A DNA stretch of 47,384 nucleotides, from NCBI GenBank assembly GCA_902788865.1, contig CADALZ010000018.1, positions 1-47,384 on the forward strand, written 5' to 3'. Shown piece after piece: positions 25,559 to 35,374 of this stretch. Origin of the DNA: an uncultured Bacteroidales bacterium (GTDB lineage Bacteria; Bacteroidota; Bacteroidia; Bacteroidales; Bacteroidaceae). The notes below the pieces were generated by a model. That model was not told where the DNA came from. It did not search any database and saw only the letters and a program-made list of their open reading frames with translations. Made by a program: the position numbers and the translations under genes. How positions within the stretch are numbered: the first letter of the stretch is position 1; the number at the start of each line of letters is the position of its first letter.

Positions 25559-27283
25559 TCACTGAGCACCACCTTCCAGCCACCCCAGCAGGGCCAGTAG
25601 CGAGGCGTTCCAGTTGATGGCAATCTCGTTGGAGGCGTATGACTCTGTGACATCGATATACGACTCATCGGGCTGCTTCGATGGATAGGTGAAGGTGCTG
25701 GTGGCGTTGTGGTCGGACTGCCCAGGGTTGGGGCCGCCTACGAGCAGGCCGGGGAAGGGGGCTGCTATGTCATCTGCAGCAGAAGGACGGTGGTGCGGAT
25801 GCATGGGGCTATGGGTGCCAAAGCCTGTGAGGTAGCAGTAGCCTGTGGCATTGCGCCCGAAGATGTAGTCGGCATTCTGCAGGGCAGCGGTGTAGTAGCG
25901 GGCATCGCCTGTGAGACGGTGGGCATAGAGCATGGCCAGGCCTTGTGAGGCGAAGGCTTCTGCCAAGCAACCCCAACCAAAGTCGCGCGGCTCATTGCCT
26001 GTAGGGGTCTGGAAGCAGGAGGTGGCTGTGGTGGCCAACTTGGCATCGCAGTAGGCGAGGAGTTGGGCTCTGCTAGTGGCGGCGATGGCGTGCTGGGGCT
26101 GGCGCATCAGCCACTGGTAGCTGCCCAGCGCACCTACATTGCCCCACACAGGGGCCACGAAACGCTCGGGCTGGTGGGCAGCAGCATCAGCCGCAAACTT
26201 CTGGTCGCCCGTGAGCAGGAAGAGCTCTGTGGCTGCCCAGAAAAACTCGTCTGAAGGGTTGCGGTCGCCATAGGTGCCTGTGCTCACATCAGGGTCGAAC
26301 TGCTCGTTCATCTTCTCCTGCTGGTAGAGCACCTCAGGATTTCGCTCGGCCCATCCGTAGGCAGCCAAGGCAGCACGTGCCGCTTGCTCAGCGAGGTCGG
26401 GATAGTCGGCATTGCTCCTGAGCAGGCGAGCCATCTGGGCCATCACGGCAGCAAAGTCGAGCGTAGCGCAGGTGGATTTCTGCACCACATAGCGAGGCTT
26501 CTGGCAAGCCATAGGCGTGATGAAGCCCTCGAAGCCAGGGTTGGTGAGCTTATGATACACACCTCCGTCGTAGGGGTCTTGCATGGTGAACATCCAGCGC
26601 AGATTGTAGATCATCTCATCCAGCACATCGGCCGTGCGGTTGCCGCTCTCTGGGATATTCACGTTGAGGCTGTCGAAGTAGGCCTTGTTCTGCTCGTAGG
26701 AGCTCAGGATGATGCCCATGGTGAAGGCCGAGTTCACGATGTATTTATTGTAGTCGCCTGCATCATACCAGCCATAGGGCGATGAAATCAGACTGCCAGC
26801 TGGTCGGCCAGGCGATGCGGCAGCTGGGTGGACGAGCACCTGCGTGTCTGGGTGTGCCAGCGGACGGGCATACGCCCCTGCATATTGCGCCAAGATAGGG
26901 GAGCCAGAGCGGATGAGGTAGAATGCCTTCAGCGTGGCTTCTGTGGCAGAGCGCAGCGCCTGTGGCTTCACCTCGAAGGTGGCTGTGTGGCGACCGCTCT
27001 GGATGACATAGGTGCCTGGGGTGGTGAGGCTGCTGAAGTCTATCACCGTGCGACGCTTGCCTGACCAGGGCGAGGTGGCTGTGCGCAGCACGCGTGGCTG
27101 GACGGCCGTCTTGCCCGTCTGTGCCTCTGTGATCTTGACTCGGCCTGCACTCACTGTGCCTTCGATGGTGGCAGTCTTCTCTTGCTGGGGATACATGCCC
27201 ACTTGGTTGACTCTGATCTGTGCGTGGCAGCAGAGGGGGCCTAACAACGCTGCTGAGAGGCAGCAGATAAGCATTCTTTTCAT
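25559..27283 (-). CDS. Secreted glycoside hydrolase family 9 (endoglucanase-type)
   Basis: GH9 enzymes are inverting hydrolases of beta-1,4-glucans such as cellulose or mixed-linkage glucan. This 574-residue protein has a signal peptide (about 1-21, LCCHA) and an Ig-like N-terminal CelD domain at about 22-105 (RVNQVGMYPQQEKTA ... GTYVIQSG). The (alpha/alpha)6 catalytic domain follows. The catalytic aspartate pair is in YDAGDYNKY (Asp174/177), a substrate-side histidine is in HPHHRPS, and the acid Glu553 is in YASNEIAINWN. All essential residues are present, so it should be active. It is transcribed away from the M3-CE1-GH9 genes across a divergent promoter region; TATCTTTG at 27319-27312 is a likely -7 box. 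GC content is high relative to the repeats next to it. Confidence 0.92.
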   Translation of the reverse strand: MKRMLICCLSAALLGPLCCHAQIRVNQVGMYPQQEKTATIEGTVSAGRVKITEAQTGKTAVQPRVLRTATSPWSGKRRTVIDFSSLTTPGTYVIQSGRHTATFEVKPQALRSATEATLKAFYLIRSGSPILAQYAGAYARPLAHPDTQVLVHPAAASPGRPAGSLISSPYGWYDAGDYNKYIVNSAFTMGIILSSYEQNKAYFDSLNVNIPESGNRTADVLDEMIYNLRWMFTMQDPYDGGVYHKLTNPGFEGFITPMACQKPRYVVQKSTCATLDFAAVMAQMARLLRSNADYPDLAEQAARAALAAYGWAERNPEVLYQQEKMNEQFDPDVSTGTYGDRNPSDEFFWAATELFLLTGDQKFAADAAAHQPERFVAPVWGNVGALGSYQWLMRQPQHAIAATSRAQLLAYCDAKLATTATSCFQTPTGNEPRDFGWGCLAEAFASQGLAMLYAHRLTGDARYYTAALQNADYIFGRNATGYCYLTGFGTHSPMHPHHRPSAADDIAAPFPGLLVGGPNPGQSDHNATSTFTYPSKQPDESYIDVTESYASNEIAINWNASLLALLGWLEGGAQ

Positions 27284-27429
27284 GATACTAAATAATCTAT
27301 GGTTCTTCAGGCAAAGATAGAATAAAATAATAAGCAGAATGATATCTGAAGAGATTATTATTATAAAAATGTAGAAAATTTATGAAATCTTATTACCTTT
27401 GTAGAAACTAATGTAAAAAATTGTTCGGC

Positions 27430-29532
27430 ATGAAGAAGCAAATTATGATGGCATCTGTGGCGGCGCTGCTGCTGGCTGGATGTAGCAATGAGGAGAAACC
27501 TACCAACCCGCTCTTTTCGGAGTATAGCACCCCTTATGAGATTCCGCCATTCAGCGAAATCACAGTTGATCACCTGCGAGAGGCCATACTGAAGGGCATC
27601 GAGGAGGAGAAGCAGGAACTACAGGAAATCACAGAGAATGCAGAGGCTCCTACCTTCGAGAATACCATCTTGCGACTGGATAATATGGGCGCCCTGCTGC
27701 GCAAAGCACAGAACGTGTTCGGCCCGCTCTCAAGCAGTGACTCTAACGAGGAGTTTCGAGCGCTGGAGAAGGAGATCTCTCCGCTGACCTCTGAACTGAG
27801 CAACAGCATCTACCTCAATGACAAGCTCTTCGGTCGTGTGAAGCAGCTCTACGAGGCACGCGAGGACGAAGGCTACGACAAGGAACAGCTGAAGCTGCTG
27901 GATAACTACTACAAGCGCTTCGTGCGCAATGGGGCCAACCTGAGCAGCGCCGACAAGGAGAAGCTGCGCCAGCTGAACAATGACATCTCTATGCTGCAGC
28001 TGCAGTTTGAACAGAACTTGCTGCATGAGACCAACAATACTTTCGTGACGGTGGACCGACTGGAAGACCTCGACGGCCTGCCACAGGCCAACATCGACGC
28101 CGCGGCTGAGATGGCAAGCAAGAACGGACAAGCGGGCAAGTGGATGTTTAATATGCAGCGAGCCAGCTGCAACCCCGTGTTGCAGTATTGCACCAACCGT
28201 GATCTGCGCAAGCAGGTGTATGATGCTTACTATAACCGTGGCAATCAGGGCAACGCGTGGGATAATAACGAGATATGTGTGCGCCTGCTGGATCTGCGCC
28301 TGCAGAAGGCCAAACTGATGGGGTATAAGGACTATGCCTCTTATGCGCTGGACGACCGCATGGCGAAGACCAGCGAGAATGTGTACGGACTGCTGGATCA
28401 GATCTGGGAACCTGCCGTGAAGAAAGCGCAGGAGGAACTGAATGACATCCGTGCCGAGATACGCAAGGAAGGGAAGAACTTCGAGCCAGAAGGTTGGGAC
28501 TATATGTACTACATGGACAAGGCTAAGAAGGCGAAGTTTGCCATAGACGACAATGAGATTCGCCCTTATCTGGAGGTGTACAGCGTGCAGCAGGGTATCT
28601 TCTACGTGGCCAACAAGCTCTACGGACTCACCTTCACTGAGCGTACAGACTTGCCTAAGTATAACGATAGCACCAAGAGCTTCGAGGTGCGCGATAAGGA
28701 TGGCTCGCTGCTGGCTCTGTTCTACAGCGACTACTTCCCTCGTGACGGCAAGGGGGCAGGTGCGTGGTGTACCAGCTTCCGTGGCGAATACTATGAGAAT
28801 GGTGAGCGCGTGGTGCCCATCGTGGTGAACGTGGCCAGCCTCACTCCTCCCAATGCAGAGGGGTATGCCCTGCAGAACGTGACGAACATCACCACGGAGT
28901 TTCATGAGTTCGGCCATGCGCTGCACTCGTTCATGCGTGATGTGAAGTATCGCGGCACGGGTGGCGTGGAGCGCGACTTTGTGGAGGTGCCTTCGCAGAT
29001 CAATGAGCACTGGGCTCTGGAACCTGAGATACTGAATGTGTATGCTAAGCACTATCAGACGGGGGAGGTGATACCTATGGAGCTGGTAAAGAAGATCCAG
29101 GACAGCGAGAAATACGGGCAGGGCTTCGCTACGGTGGAGCTGACGGCTGCCTCACTGGTGGATATGGATCTGCACACGCTGACGGAGATCCCTGCGGACT
29201 TCAACGTGATGGAGTATGAGCAGCAGAAGCTCAAGGAGCGTGGCATTCCGCACCAGATATTCCCTCGCTACCGCGTGACCAACTTCTCGCACACCATGGG
29301 TGGTGGCTACACGGCTGGCTACTACAGCTACCTGTGGGCTGAGGTCTATGAGTGCGATGCCTTCCAGGCCTACAAGGAGGCTGGCAATGTGCTCGACAGC
29401 AGCATAGCTCAGCGCTTCCGTGAGACCATCTTCACCCCTGGCGGCATAGATGATGGCATGACGATGTATCGCAACTTCCGTGGGCGTGATCCGAAGATAG
29501 ACGGACTGCTGGAGAATCGTGGATTGAAATAA
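27430..29532 (+). CDS. M3 family metallopeptidase, lipoprotein form (Dcp-like)
   Basis: M3 peptidases cut short peptides, typically releasing dipeptides from the C-terminus. The 700-residue protein has a lipoprotein signal (LLLAGC, Cys18), so it is probably anchored in the envelope. The zinc site is HEFGH (His492 to His496) with downstream glutamate in the family pattern, and FSHTMGGGYTAGYYSYLWAEV near 620-640 is the substrate-binding region. The start at ATG 27430 is chosen over a TTG at 27421. TACCTTTG at 27394-27401 is the likely -7 box. It leads into the esterase 21 bp later. A second M3 peptidase without a signal is encoded at 42750-40696. Confidence 0.93.
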   Translation: MKKQIMMASVAALLLAGCSNEEKPTNPLFSEYSTPYEIPPFSEITVDHLREAILKGIEEEKQELQEITENAEAPTFENTILRLDNMGALLRKAQNVFGPLSSSDSNEEFRALEKEISPLTSELSNSIYLNDKLFGRVKQLYEAREDEGYDKEQLKLLDNYYKRFVRNGANLSSADKEKLRQLNNDISMLQLQFEQNLLHETNNTFVTVDRLEDLDGLPQANIDAAAEMASKNGQAGKWMFNMQRASCNPVLQYCTNRDLRKQVYDAYYNRGNQGNAWDNNEICVRLLDLRLQKAKLMGYKDYASYALDDRMAKTSENVYGLLDQIWEPAVKKAQEELNDIRAEIRKEGKNFEPEGWDYMYYMDKAKKAKFAIDDNEIRPYLEVYSVQQGIFYVANKLYGLTFTERTDLPKYNDSTKSFEVRDKDGSLLALFYSDYFPRDGKGAGAWCTSFRGEYYENGERVVPIVVNVASLTPPNAEGYALQNVTNITTEFHEFGHALHSFMRDVKYRGTGGVERDFVEVPSQINEHWALEPEILNVYAKHYQTGEVIPMELVKKIQDSEKYGQGFATVELTAASLVDMDLHTLTEIPADFNVMEYEQQKLKERGIPHQIFPRYRVTNFSHTMGGGYTAGYYSYLWAEVYECDAFQAYKEAGNVLDSSIAQRFRETIFTPGGIDDGMTMYRNFRGRDPKIDGLLENRGLK

Positions 29533-30690
<1,158 letters not shown>

Positions 30691-30691
30691 C

Positions 30692-30824
30692 ATGTTGAGG
30701 CGTTTGCCTCAACAAGATTAAAAAATTAAAAGATTAAAAAATTAAAATATTGCGTTTTGCTGGGATGCCTGCGGCTCCCATCTTTGCATCTTTGCATTTT
30801 TGCATTTTTGCATTTTATAATTTT
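30692..30824 (+). repeat. Dispersed intergenic repeat, copy 2
   Basis: It starts 1 bp after the esterase stop with a TGTTGAGGC ... GCCTCAACA hairpin, then an AT tract, TGCGTTTTGCTGGGATGCC, and four to five TTTGCAT units. It matches copy 1 (12189-12059, opposite strand) over about 130 bp. Confidence 0.85.
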
Positions 30825-30856
30825 ATAATTATAATTATGGTGTAGCCGTGCAAGTC

Positions 30857-30956
30857 CCTCTCCCTCAGGGAGAGGTTAGGTGAGGGCTTTCACATAGCCG
30901 AACTCATACTACGTAAGTGGCGTTCCCTCTCCTAACCTCCCCCAGAGGGGAGGGAT
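30857..30956. repeat. GC-rich nested inverted repeat
   Basis: An 8-bp hairpin CCTCTCCC-TCA-GGGAGAGG (30857-30875) is followed by a larger inverted pair, GGGAGAGGTTAGGTGAGGG (30868-30886) and CCCTCTCCTAACCTCCCCC (30925-30943), about 16 of 19 bases complementary around a 38-base loop. It ends in CCCCAGAGGGG. It stands out from the AT-rich surroundings in the 466-bp gap before the second GH9 gene. Confidence 0.7.
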
Positions 30957-31035
30957 TGTAAGCACGCTGGAGCGCTGTCCCTATCTGTAGTCTTCAGCCC
31001 CTACTGGGCTCTGCATACTTGCTAAACTTGAATTG

Positions 31036-31143
31036 GAATATTAAAATAAAGCATTTGCTGGAATGCCTGCGGCACCAATATTTGCATCTTTTAATTTTTT
31101 AATTTTATAATTTTATATTTAAAATTATACGGCGCAGCCGTAT
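31036..31143 (+). repeat. Dispersed intergenic repeat, diverged copy 3
   Basis: GGAATATTAAAATAAAGCATTTGCTGGAATGCC followed by TGCGGCACCAATATTTGCATC resembles the central part of copies 1 and 2. An AT tract follows, then a 7-bp hairpin ATACGGC-GCA-GCCGTAT (31127-31143). It ends 13 bp before the GH9 start codon and would form its leader. Confidence 0.65.
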
Positions 31144-31156
31144 CTTGTCTGGTACT

Positions 31157-33670
31157 ATGAAAAAGAACTTGTTATTAGGAATGGCATTGCTGCTGTCGCT
31201 GGGCAGCTATGCCCAGGGATTGCGGCTCAATGAGCTGGAATACTTTGAGCGTCATGGGGTGAATGTGCTGGTGTTCAGCAATAGCTTCAATGGCGGCTTC
31301 AATGACGAGAAAGACTCTGGTATAGAGATCATTCATCATGGAGTGCGCACCGTGCAAGGTGGTGCTGTGCGTCTGAACAATGCCCCAGAGCAGTGGGACT
31401 TGGTGCCTACACTCACCAATCGTAAGGTGGATGTGGCCAGCAACTCGATAGAGGTAGCGCTGCGCTATGAGGACTACGATTTCGATAGTAGGGTGGTGGT
31501 CACTGGCAAGGGTAATGCTGTGGAAATCAGCGTCTATCTGGATAAGCCTGTGCCCAGCGCCATTGCTGGCGAGGCCGGCTTCAATCTGGAGTTCCTGCCC
31601 TCGCAATATTGGCTGAAGACTTTCATCATGGATGGCAGGCTGAACCGTTTCCCACGTTATGCGGCCAGTGAAACCGTGACGCGCCCCAATGCGGAGAAAG
31701 CTCGTCAGTTCAAGGGCTTCAAGACCTATGATGATAGAGGTACTGACAGATTCATAGATCCGCTGCCGCTGGAGAAAGGACACACGCTGCTCATGGCGAT
31801 GGACGACCCAGAGCGCATGATGAAGGTGAGCAGCACGGATGCGGAGCTGCTGCTGTATGACGGACGCATCTTGGCGCAGAATGGCTGGTTCGTGCTGCGT
31901 AGCGTCCTGCCTGCTGGCAAGACGGGAAAGGTGATGACGTGGACGGTAGAGCCACATGCCATCCCTGGCTGGGTGCGTGAACCAAATATCGGCTTCTCGC
32001 AGGTGGGCTATGTACCTGAGCAGCCTAAGGTGGCTGTGATAGAACTGGATAAGACGGACAAGGTGCTGGCCTCGGCATCGCTCTATCGCATCATGGAAGA
32101 TGGTACGACGAAGGAGGCTTTCAAGGGCGACATCAAGCCGTGGGGACCTTATTTCAAGTACAACTATGTGAAGTTCGACTTCTCTTCTGTGCGTGAGCCT
32201 GGCATCTACTACATCCAGTATGGCGACGTGAAGACCAACAACTTCCTGATAGATGAGCATGTGTATGACAAGATCACAGATGCCACCACGGATGTGTGGC
32301 TGCCTATCCACATGAATCATATCGCTGTGAACGAAGGGTATCGCGTATGGCATGGGGAACCATTCAAGGAAGGCTACCTGCAGGCGCCGCCAAGCGATCA
32401 CTTCGACATGCATAGGCAGGGTGAAACCACGGATGCCAAGTATCAGCCTTATGAGCTGATTCCTGGCCTTAATGTGGGTGGCTTCTTCGATGCAGGCGAC
32501 TTCGACATCGAGACGGGCGCTAACATTGGTGTGGTGGAGAATCTGGTGAGGGCATGGGAGCTGTTCGGCTCTACCAGGGATGAGACGTTTGTAAGCGAGC
32601 AGCAGCGCTATGTGGACTTGCATCGTCCAGACGGAGTGCCTGATATCTTGCAGTTTATAGAGCATGGCACGCTCAATCTGGTGGCGCAGGCTGAGCAGAT
32701 AGGACACATGGCCTCTACGCTCTCTAACTCTGTGCTCGACAATTACCACCATTTGGGGGATGCTGGATCTATCACAGATGGGCTGCACTATGATCGTAGT
32801 CTGAAGCCTTATGAGGTGTCTGCAGATGGGAAGTCGAGTGGCACACCTGATGATATGTGGGCGTTCACTACGCGCAATGCTCGACTGGACTTCCGCGCTG
32901 CCACGATGTTTGCTGCTGCCAGCAGGGCTCTTCAGGGGTATAACGATGACTTGGCAAAGCGTGCCCTCACGCAGTCGAAACGACTGATGCAAGAGGCCAC
33001 AGCGCTGATGGCAGAGAGCACACGCCCCAACATGACGAATGGCATGGCTACCAACCTTCAGCTCTATGCTGCCACTCATGAACAGCAATACCTCGACAAC
33101 TTCAAAGGGCAGATCTGGGATGCGCTGGAGGAGAATGCGGTGAACAACTTGCAGACGGCTCTGGATGCTGTGCCTTATATGGATGGGGCTTACAAGCAGC
33201 GTCTGCGCCCCTATGTGCAACAGTATCAAGCCTACATAGAGGGTTTCGATAAGGATAATCCGTATGGCGTGCCTATTGGCTTGGGCAATTGGGCTGGAAG
33301 TGGTCAGGTGGTAGGCTTCGGCACTACCATCTGCTTCGCTTACCTGTATTTCCCAGACATCATTCGTAGGGATGATATCTATCGCGCTGCCAACTGGATC
33401 TTTGGCTGCCATCCATACCACAACTATTCACTCGTGGCTGCTGTGGGTGCTGCCCGCCCGAAGGCTGTGTTCTATGGGAACAACAGAGCCGACTTCTCTT
33501 TCATCCCTGGTAATGTGGCTCCAGGCTTGCTCTTCCGCCAGCCAGATCACTTCGAGAACTATGACGACTGGCCTTTCCTCTGGGGACAGAACGAGGGTAC
33601 GGTAGGTGGTAATACGCAGTATGTCATCTTTGGATCTGCCTTCAAGAATGTGGTGAATGGTTCGAAATAG
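31157..33670 (+). CDS. Large secreted GH9 enzyme with N-terminal accessory region
   Basis: The 837-residue protein has a signal peptide (about 1-20, GSYAQ). A beta-rich region of about 260 residues follows (LRLNELEYFERHGVNVLVFSN ... GKVMTWTVEPH) that I do not recognise. Next is a CelD-type Ig domain at about 280-375 (FSQVGYVPEQPKVAVIELD ... GIYYIQYG), then the GH9 catalytic domain. The catalytic aspartates are in FFDAGDFDIE (about 445-448), and the general acid should be the glutamate in GQNEGTVGG near 812. The start at ATG 31157 is used rather than an upstream TTG at 31145. It is the last gene of the M3-CE1-GH9 group and is followed by a clear terminator. Confidence 0.88.
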   Translation: MKKNLLLGMALLLSLGSYAQGLRLNELEYFERHGVNVLVFSNSFNGGFNDEKDSGIEIIHHGVRTVQGGAVRLNNAPEQWDLVPTLTNRKVDVASNSIEVALRYEDYDFDSRVVVTGKGNAVEISVYLDKPVPSAIAGEAGFNLEFLPSQYWLKTFIMDGRLNRFPRYAASETVTRPNAEKARQFKGFKTYDDRGTDRFIDPLPLEKGHTLLMAMDDPERMMKVSSTDAELLLYDGRILAQNGWFVLRSVLPAGKTGKVMTWTVEPHAIPGWVREPNIGFSQVGYVPEQPKVAVIELDKTDKVLASASLYRIMEDGTTKEAFKGDIKPWGPYFKYNYVKFDFSSVREPGIYYIQYGDVKTNNFLIDEHVYDKITDATTDVWLPIHMNHIAVNEGYRVWHGEPFKEGYLQAPPSDHFDMHRQGETTDAKYQPYELIPGLNVGGFFDAGDFDIETGANIGVVENLVRAWELFGSTRDETFVSEQQRYVDLHRPDGVPDILQFIEHGTLNLVAQAEQIGHMASTLSNSVLDNYHHLGDAGSITDGLHYDRSLKPYEVSADGKSSGTPDDMWAFTTRNARLDFRAATMFAAASRALQGYNDDLAKRALTQSKRLMQEATALMAESTRPNMTNGMATNLQLYAATHEQQYLDNFKGQIWDALEENAVNNLQTALDAVPYMDGAYKQRLRPYVQQYQAYIEGFDKDNPYGVPIGLGNWAGSGQVVGFGTTICFAYLYFPDIIRRDDIYRAANWIFGCHPYHNYSLVAAVGAARPKAVFYGNNRADFSFIPGNVAPGLLFRQPDHFENYDDWPFLWGQNEGTVGGNTQYVIFGSAFKNVVNGSK

Positions 33671-33691
33671 GAGAGAAGCAGATATAAAAGG

Positions 33692-33723
33692 AAAAGGTCT
33701 TGGCATTGCTGTCAAGACCTTTT
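33692..33723 (+). terminator. Intrinsic terminator after the GH9 gene
   Basis: AAAAGGTCTTG (33692-33702) and CAAGACCTTTT (33713-33723) form an 11-bp stem around a 10-base loop, running into TTTTTACTTT. Because of its A/T flanks it could also end transcripts from the tRNA side. Confidence 0.85.
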
Positions 33724-33731
33724 TACTTTAG

Positions 33732-33804
33732 AGCGGAAGACGGGGCTCAAACCCGCGACCCTCAGCTTGGAAGGCTAATGCTCTATCAACTGAGCTACTT
33801 CCGC
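33732..33804 (-). tRNA. tRNA-Gly (anticodon TCC)
   Basis: The minus strand folds as a 7-bp acceptor GCGGAAG/CTTCCGC, D arm with AGCTCAGTTGATAGAGC, an anticodon loop CTTCCAA with TCC complementary to 33769-33771, and the GGTTTGA T-loop. The discriminator base is T and the CCA end is not encoded. It reads GGA and probably other glycine codons. Confidence 0.95.
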
Positions 33805-33912
33805 AAAAAATTCTTTGAAATTTTGCGGCATTGTCAGGCTGCACTCAGCATAATCAAAGCAAGCTTTGCTTCTGCTCTCATTTGCACGACAATTCCGCAG
33901 TTCTTCGAAGAT

Positions 33913-33998
33913 TGGTGGGCAAAGATGGATTCGAACCACCGAAGGCGTACGCCAGCAGATTTACAGTCTGCCCCATTTGGCCACTCTGGTATTTGCCC
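33913..33998 (-). tRNA. tRNA-Tyr (anticodon GTA)
   Basis: The minus strand has the acceptor GGGCAAA/TTTGCCC, an anticodon stem-loop CAGA-CTGTAAA-TCTG with GTA at 33964-33962, a long class-II variable arm (CTGGCGTACGCC) and the GGTTCGAATCC T arm. The CCA end is encoded (33915-33913). It lies 108 bp upstream of tRNA-Gly, probably in one transcript. Confidence 0.96.
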
Positions 33999-34032
33999 TT
34001 ATCGTTTTTGCGGTGCAAAGATACGACTAATT

Positions 34033-34521
34033 TTAAAAATTCCAAACTAAATCGACCATTTTTATTGCTGCAATGGCACATTCTTCACCTTTGTTGCCCA
34101 AAGCACCCCCTGCACGCTCCTCAGCCTGCTCCATATTATCGGTGGTCAGGACTCCGAAAATCACAGGGATATTGCCTGTGGTGTTCAGGGCAGCGATGCC
34201 TTGAGTGACACCCTGGCATACATAGTCGAAGTGAGGCGTGCCTCCGCGCACCACACTGCCAAAGCAAATCACGGCATCCACTTCTTCTTCCTGCACAAAC
34301 TTGCTGGCTCCAAAGGTGAGCTCGAAACTGCCTGGCACATGCTTCACGTGGATGTTCTTCTCTTTGGCACCATGCGCCTTCAAGGTGTCTATGCACGCAC
34401 GGAGCATAGAGCCCGTGATGGCATAGTTCCACTCAGAAACCACAATGCCGAAAATCATCTCTTCGGCATTGGGTATCTCTTTCATCTGCTGATCGTTCAG
34501 CAAGTGATCGGCTGTTGACAT
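34033..34521 (-). CDS. ribH: 6,7-dimethyl-8-ribityllumazine synthase
   Basis: RibH condenses the ribityl-aminouracil and dihydroxybutanone phosphate to lumazine, the penultimate step of riboflavin synthesis, and usually forms a capsid-like 60-mer or pentamers. The 162-residue protein has [12 protein letters not shown] at the substrate ring site (about 25-36), [11 protein letters not shown] (62-72), [17 protein letters not shown] (about 85-101, with the catalytic His in TPHFDY) and [18 protein letters not shown] near the end. It begins 11 bp after the TPR-protein gene and is followed by tRNA-Tyr on the same strand. The identification is certain. Confidence 0.96.
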   Translation of the reverse strand: MSTADHLLNDQQMKEIPNAEEMIFGIVVSEWNYAITGSMLRACIDTLKAHGAKEKNIHVKHVPGSFELTFGASKFVQEEEVDAVICFGSVVRGGTPHFDYVCQGVTQGIAALNTTGNIPVIFGVLTTDNMEQAEERAGGALGNKGEECAIAAIKMVDLVWNF

Positions 34522-34532
34522 AGGGGAATGGT

Positions 34533-35213
34533 TTATTTAGCCATCAACTCCAGCTTCTCGATATACTTGTCAATATCAAGTGCCTGGTAAGAGTTGAAAT
34601 ACTTATCCTTGATGGTCTGGTAAGCGCTCAGAGCCTGTGCGTACTTGTTCTGCTGCACATAGATATCTGCTGCCTGACGCAGGTAGATAGGGCTCAGTGA
34701 GGTGTTGTCAGCCTCGTTGGCTGCACTCATCAGCAGCTCTACGGCCTTGTCCAGATTACCAGTCTGTGCGTAGCAGTTGCCCATGGCACCCTTGATGGCA
34801 GGAGCCACCATGAGGTCGCTGGCGCTGAACTTATCGAGCTCCTTCACAGCCTCGTCGTATCTGCCCAGCTTAGCCATGCTCAAACCAGCATAGGCATGTG
34901 CCAGATTGGCTGCCTTAGTGCCGCTGAACTCTTCTGCTACCTTGAGCAGACCAGCGAAGCCCAGGCTGTCGCCATTGAGCGCCATATCGAAATTGTCGTT
35001 CTCGAAATACTGCTCACCCTTGAAGAGTGCGGCCTGTGCCTTGTTCTCACGAGGGGTCTTGTAAAGGCTCTGATAAGCAAAAATTGCTGCGATGACTATA
35101 ACCACGGCTGCAATGGCGCCGATGATAGTTTTCTTGTTCTTCAAAAGGAATGCCTCTGACTTTGATACTGCTTCTTCCAAATCCAGAGATTCGTTTTTCT
35201 TATTTTCTACCAT
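34533..35213 (-). CDS. Membrane-anchored TPR protein (YfgM-like)
   Basis: The 226-residue protein has a short acidic N-terminus ([20 protein letters not shown]) and one transmembrane helix at about 32-52 ([21 protein letters not shown]). A periplasmic part with four tetratricopeptide-like repeats follows ([73 protein letters not shown]). The layout resembles E. coli YfgM, which binds the SecYEG translocon, but an equivalent role here is inference. The gene precedes ribH. A TATTTTTG box at 35271-35264 is probably its -7 element, divergent from recF. Confidence 0.85.
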   Translation of the reverse strand: MVENKKNESLDLEEAVSKSEAFLLKNKKTIIGAIAAVVIVIAAIFAYQSLYKTPRENKAQAALFKGEQYFENDNFDMALNGDSLGFAGLLKVAEEFSGTKAANLAHAYAGLSMAKLGRYDEAVKELDKFSASDLMVAPAIKGAMGNCYAQTGNLDKAVELLMSAANEADNTSLSPIYLRQAADIYVQQNKYAQALSAYQTIKDKYFNSYQALDIDKYIEKLELMAK

Positions 35214-35374
35214 TTTTATGTATGTTTTTTGTTATTATTCTGATATAATTCGTTTTCGAACCGCAAAAATACGCTTTTTATAAGTATTGGCGAAATTTAC
35301 GAGCATCTTTTTTTAAAATAAAGGTGTAAAACCTCATTTTTCTTGTTATTTTTGTGTCCGAATTGAAAGGAAGT

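Noticed and set aside
25462-25668. Small gene over the 23-bp tandem repeat
   Set aside because: The repeat period is not a multiple of three and the frame overlaps the GH9 3' end in antisense; the peptide is a by-product.
27730-29052. 440-codon open frame antisense to the M3 lipoprotein gene
   Set aside because: It is entirely inside a convincing peptidase gene and has no recognisable features beyond complementarity effects.
31175-33421. Very long open frame (748 codons) antisense to the large GH9 gene
   Set aside because: It mirrors the codon bias of a clear GH9 gene on the other strand and its translation is low-complexity in Arg/His/Ile with no domain. It is a shadow frame.
33805-33912. 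Additional tRNA or small RNA between tRNA-Tyr and tRNA-Gly
   Set aside because: No cloverleaf arms could be formed; it looks like ordinary spacer of a tRNA transcript.
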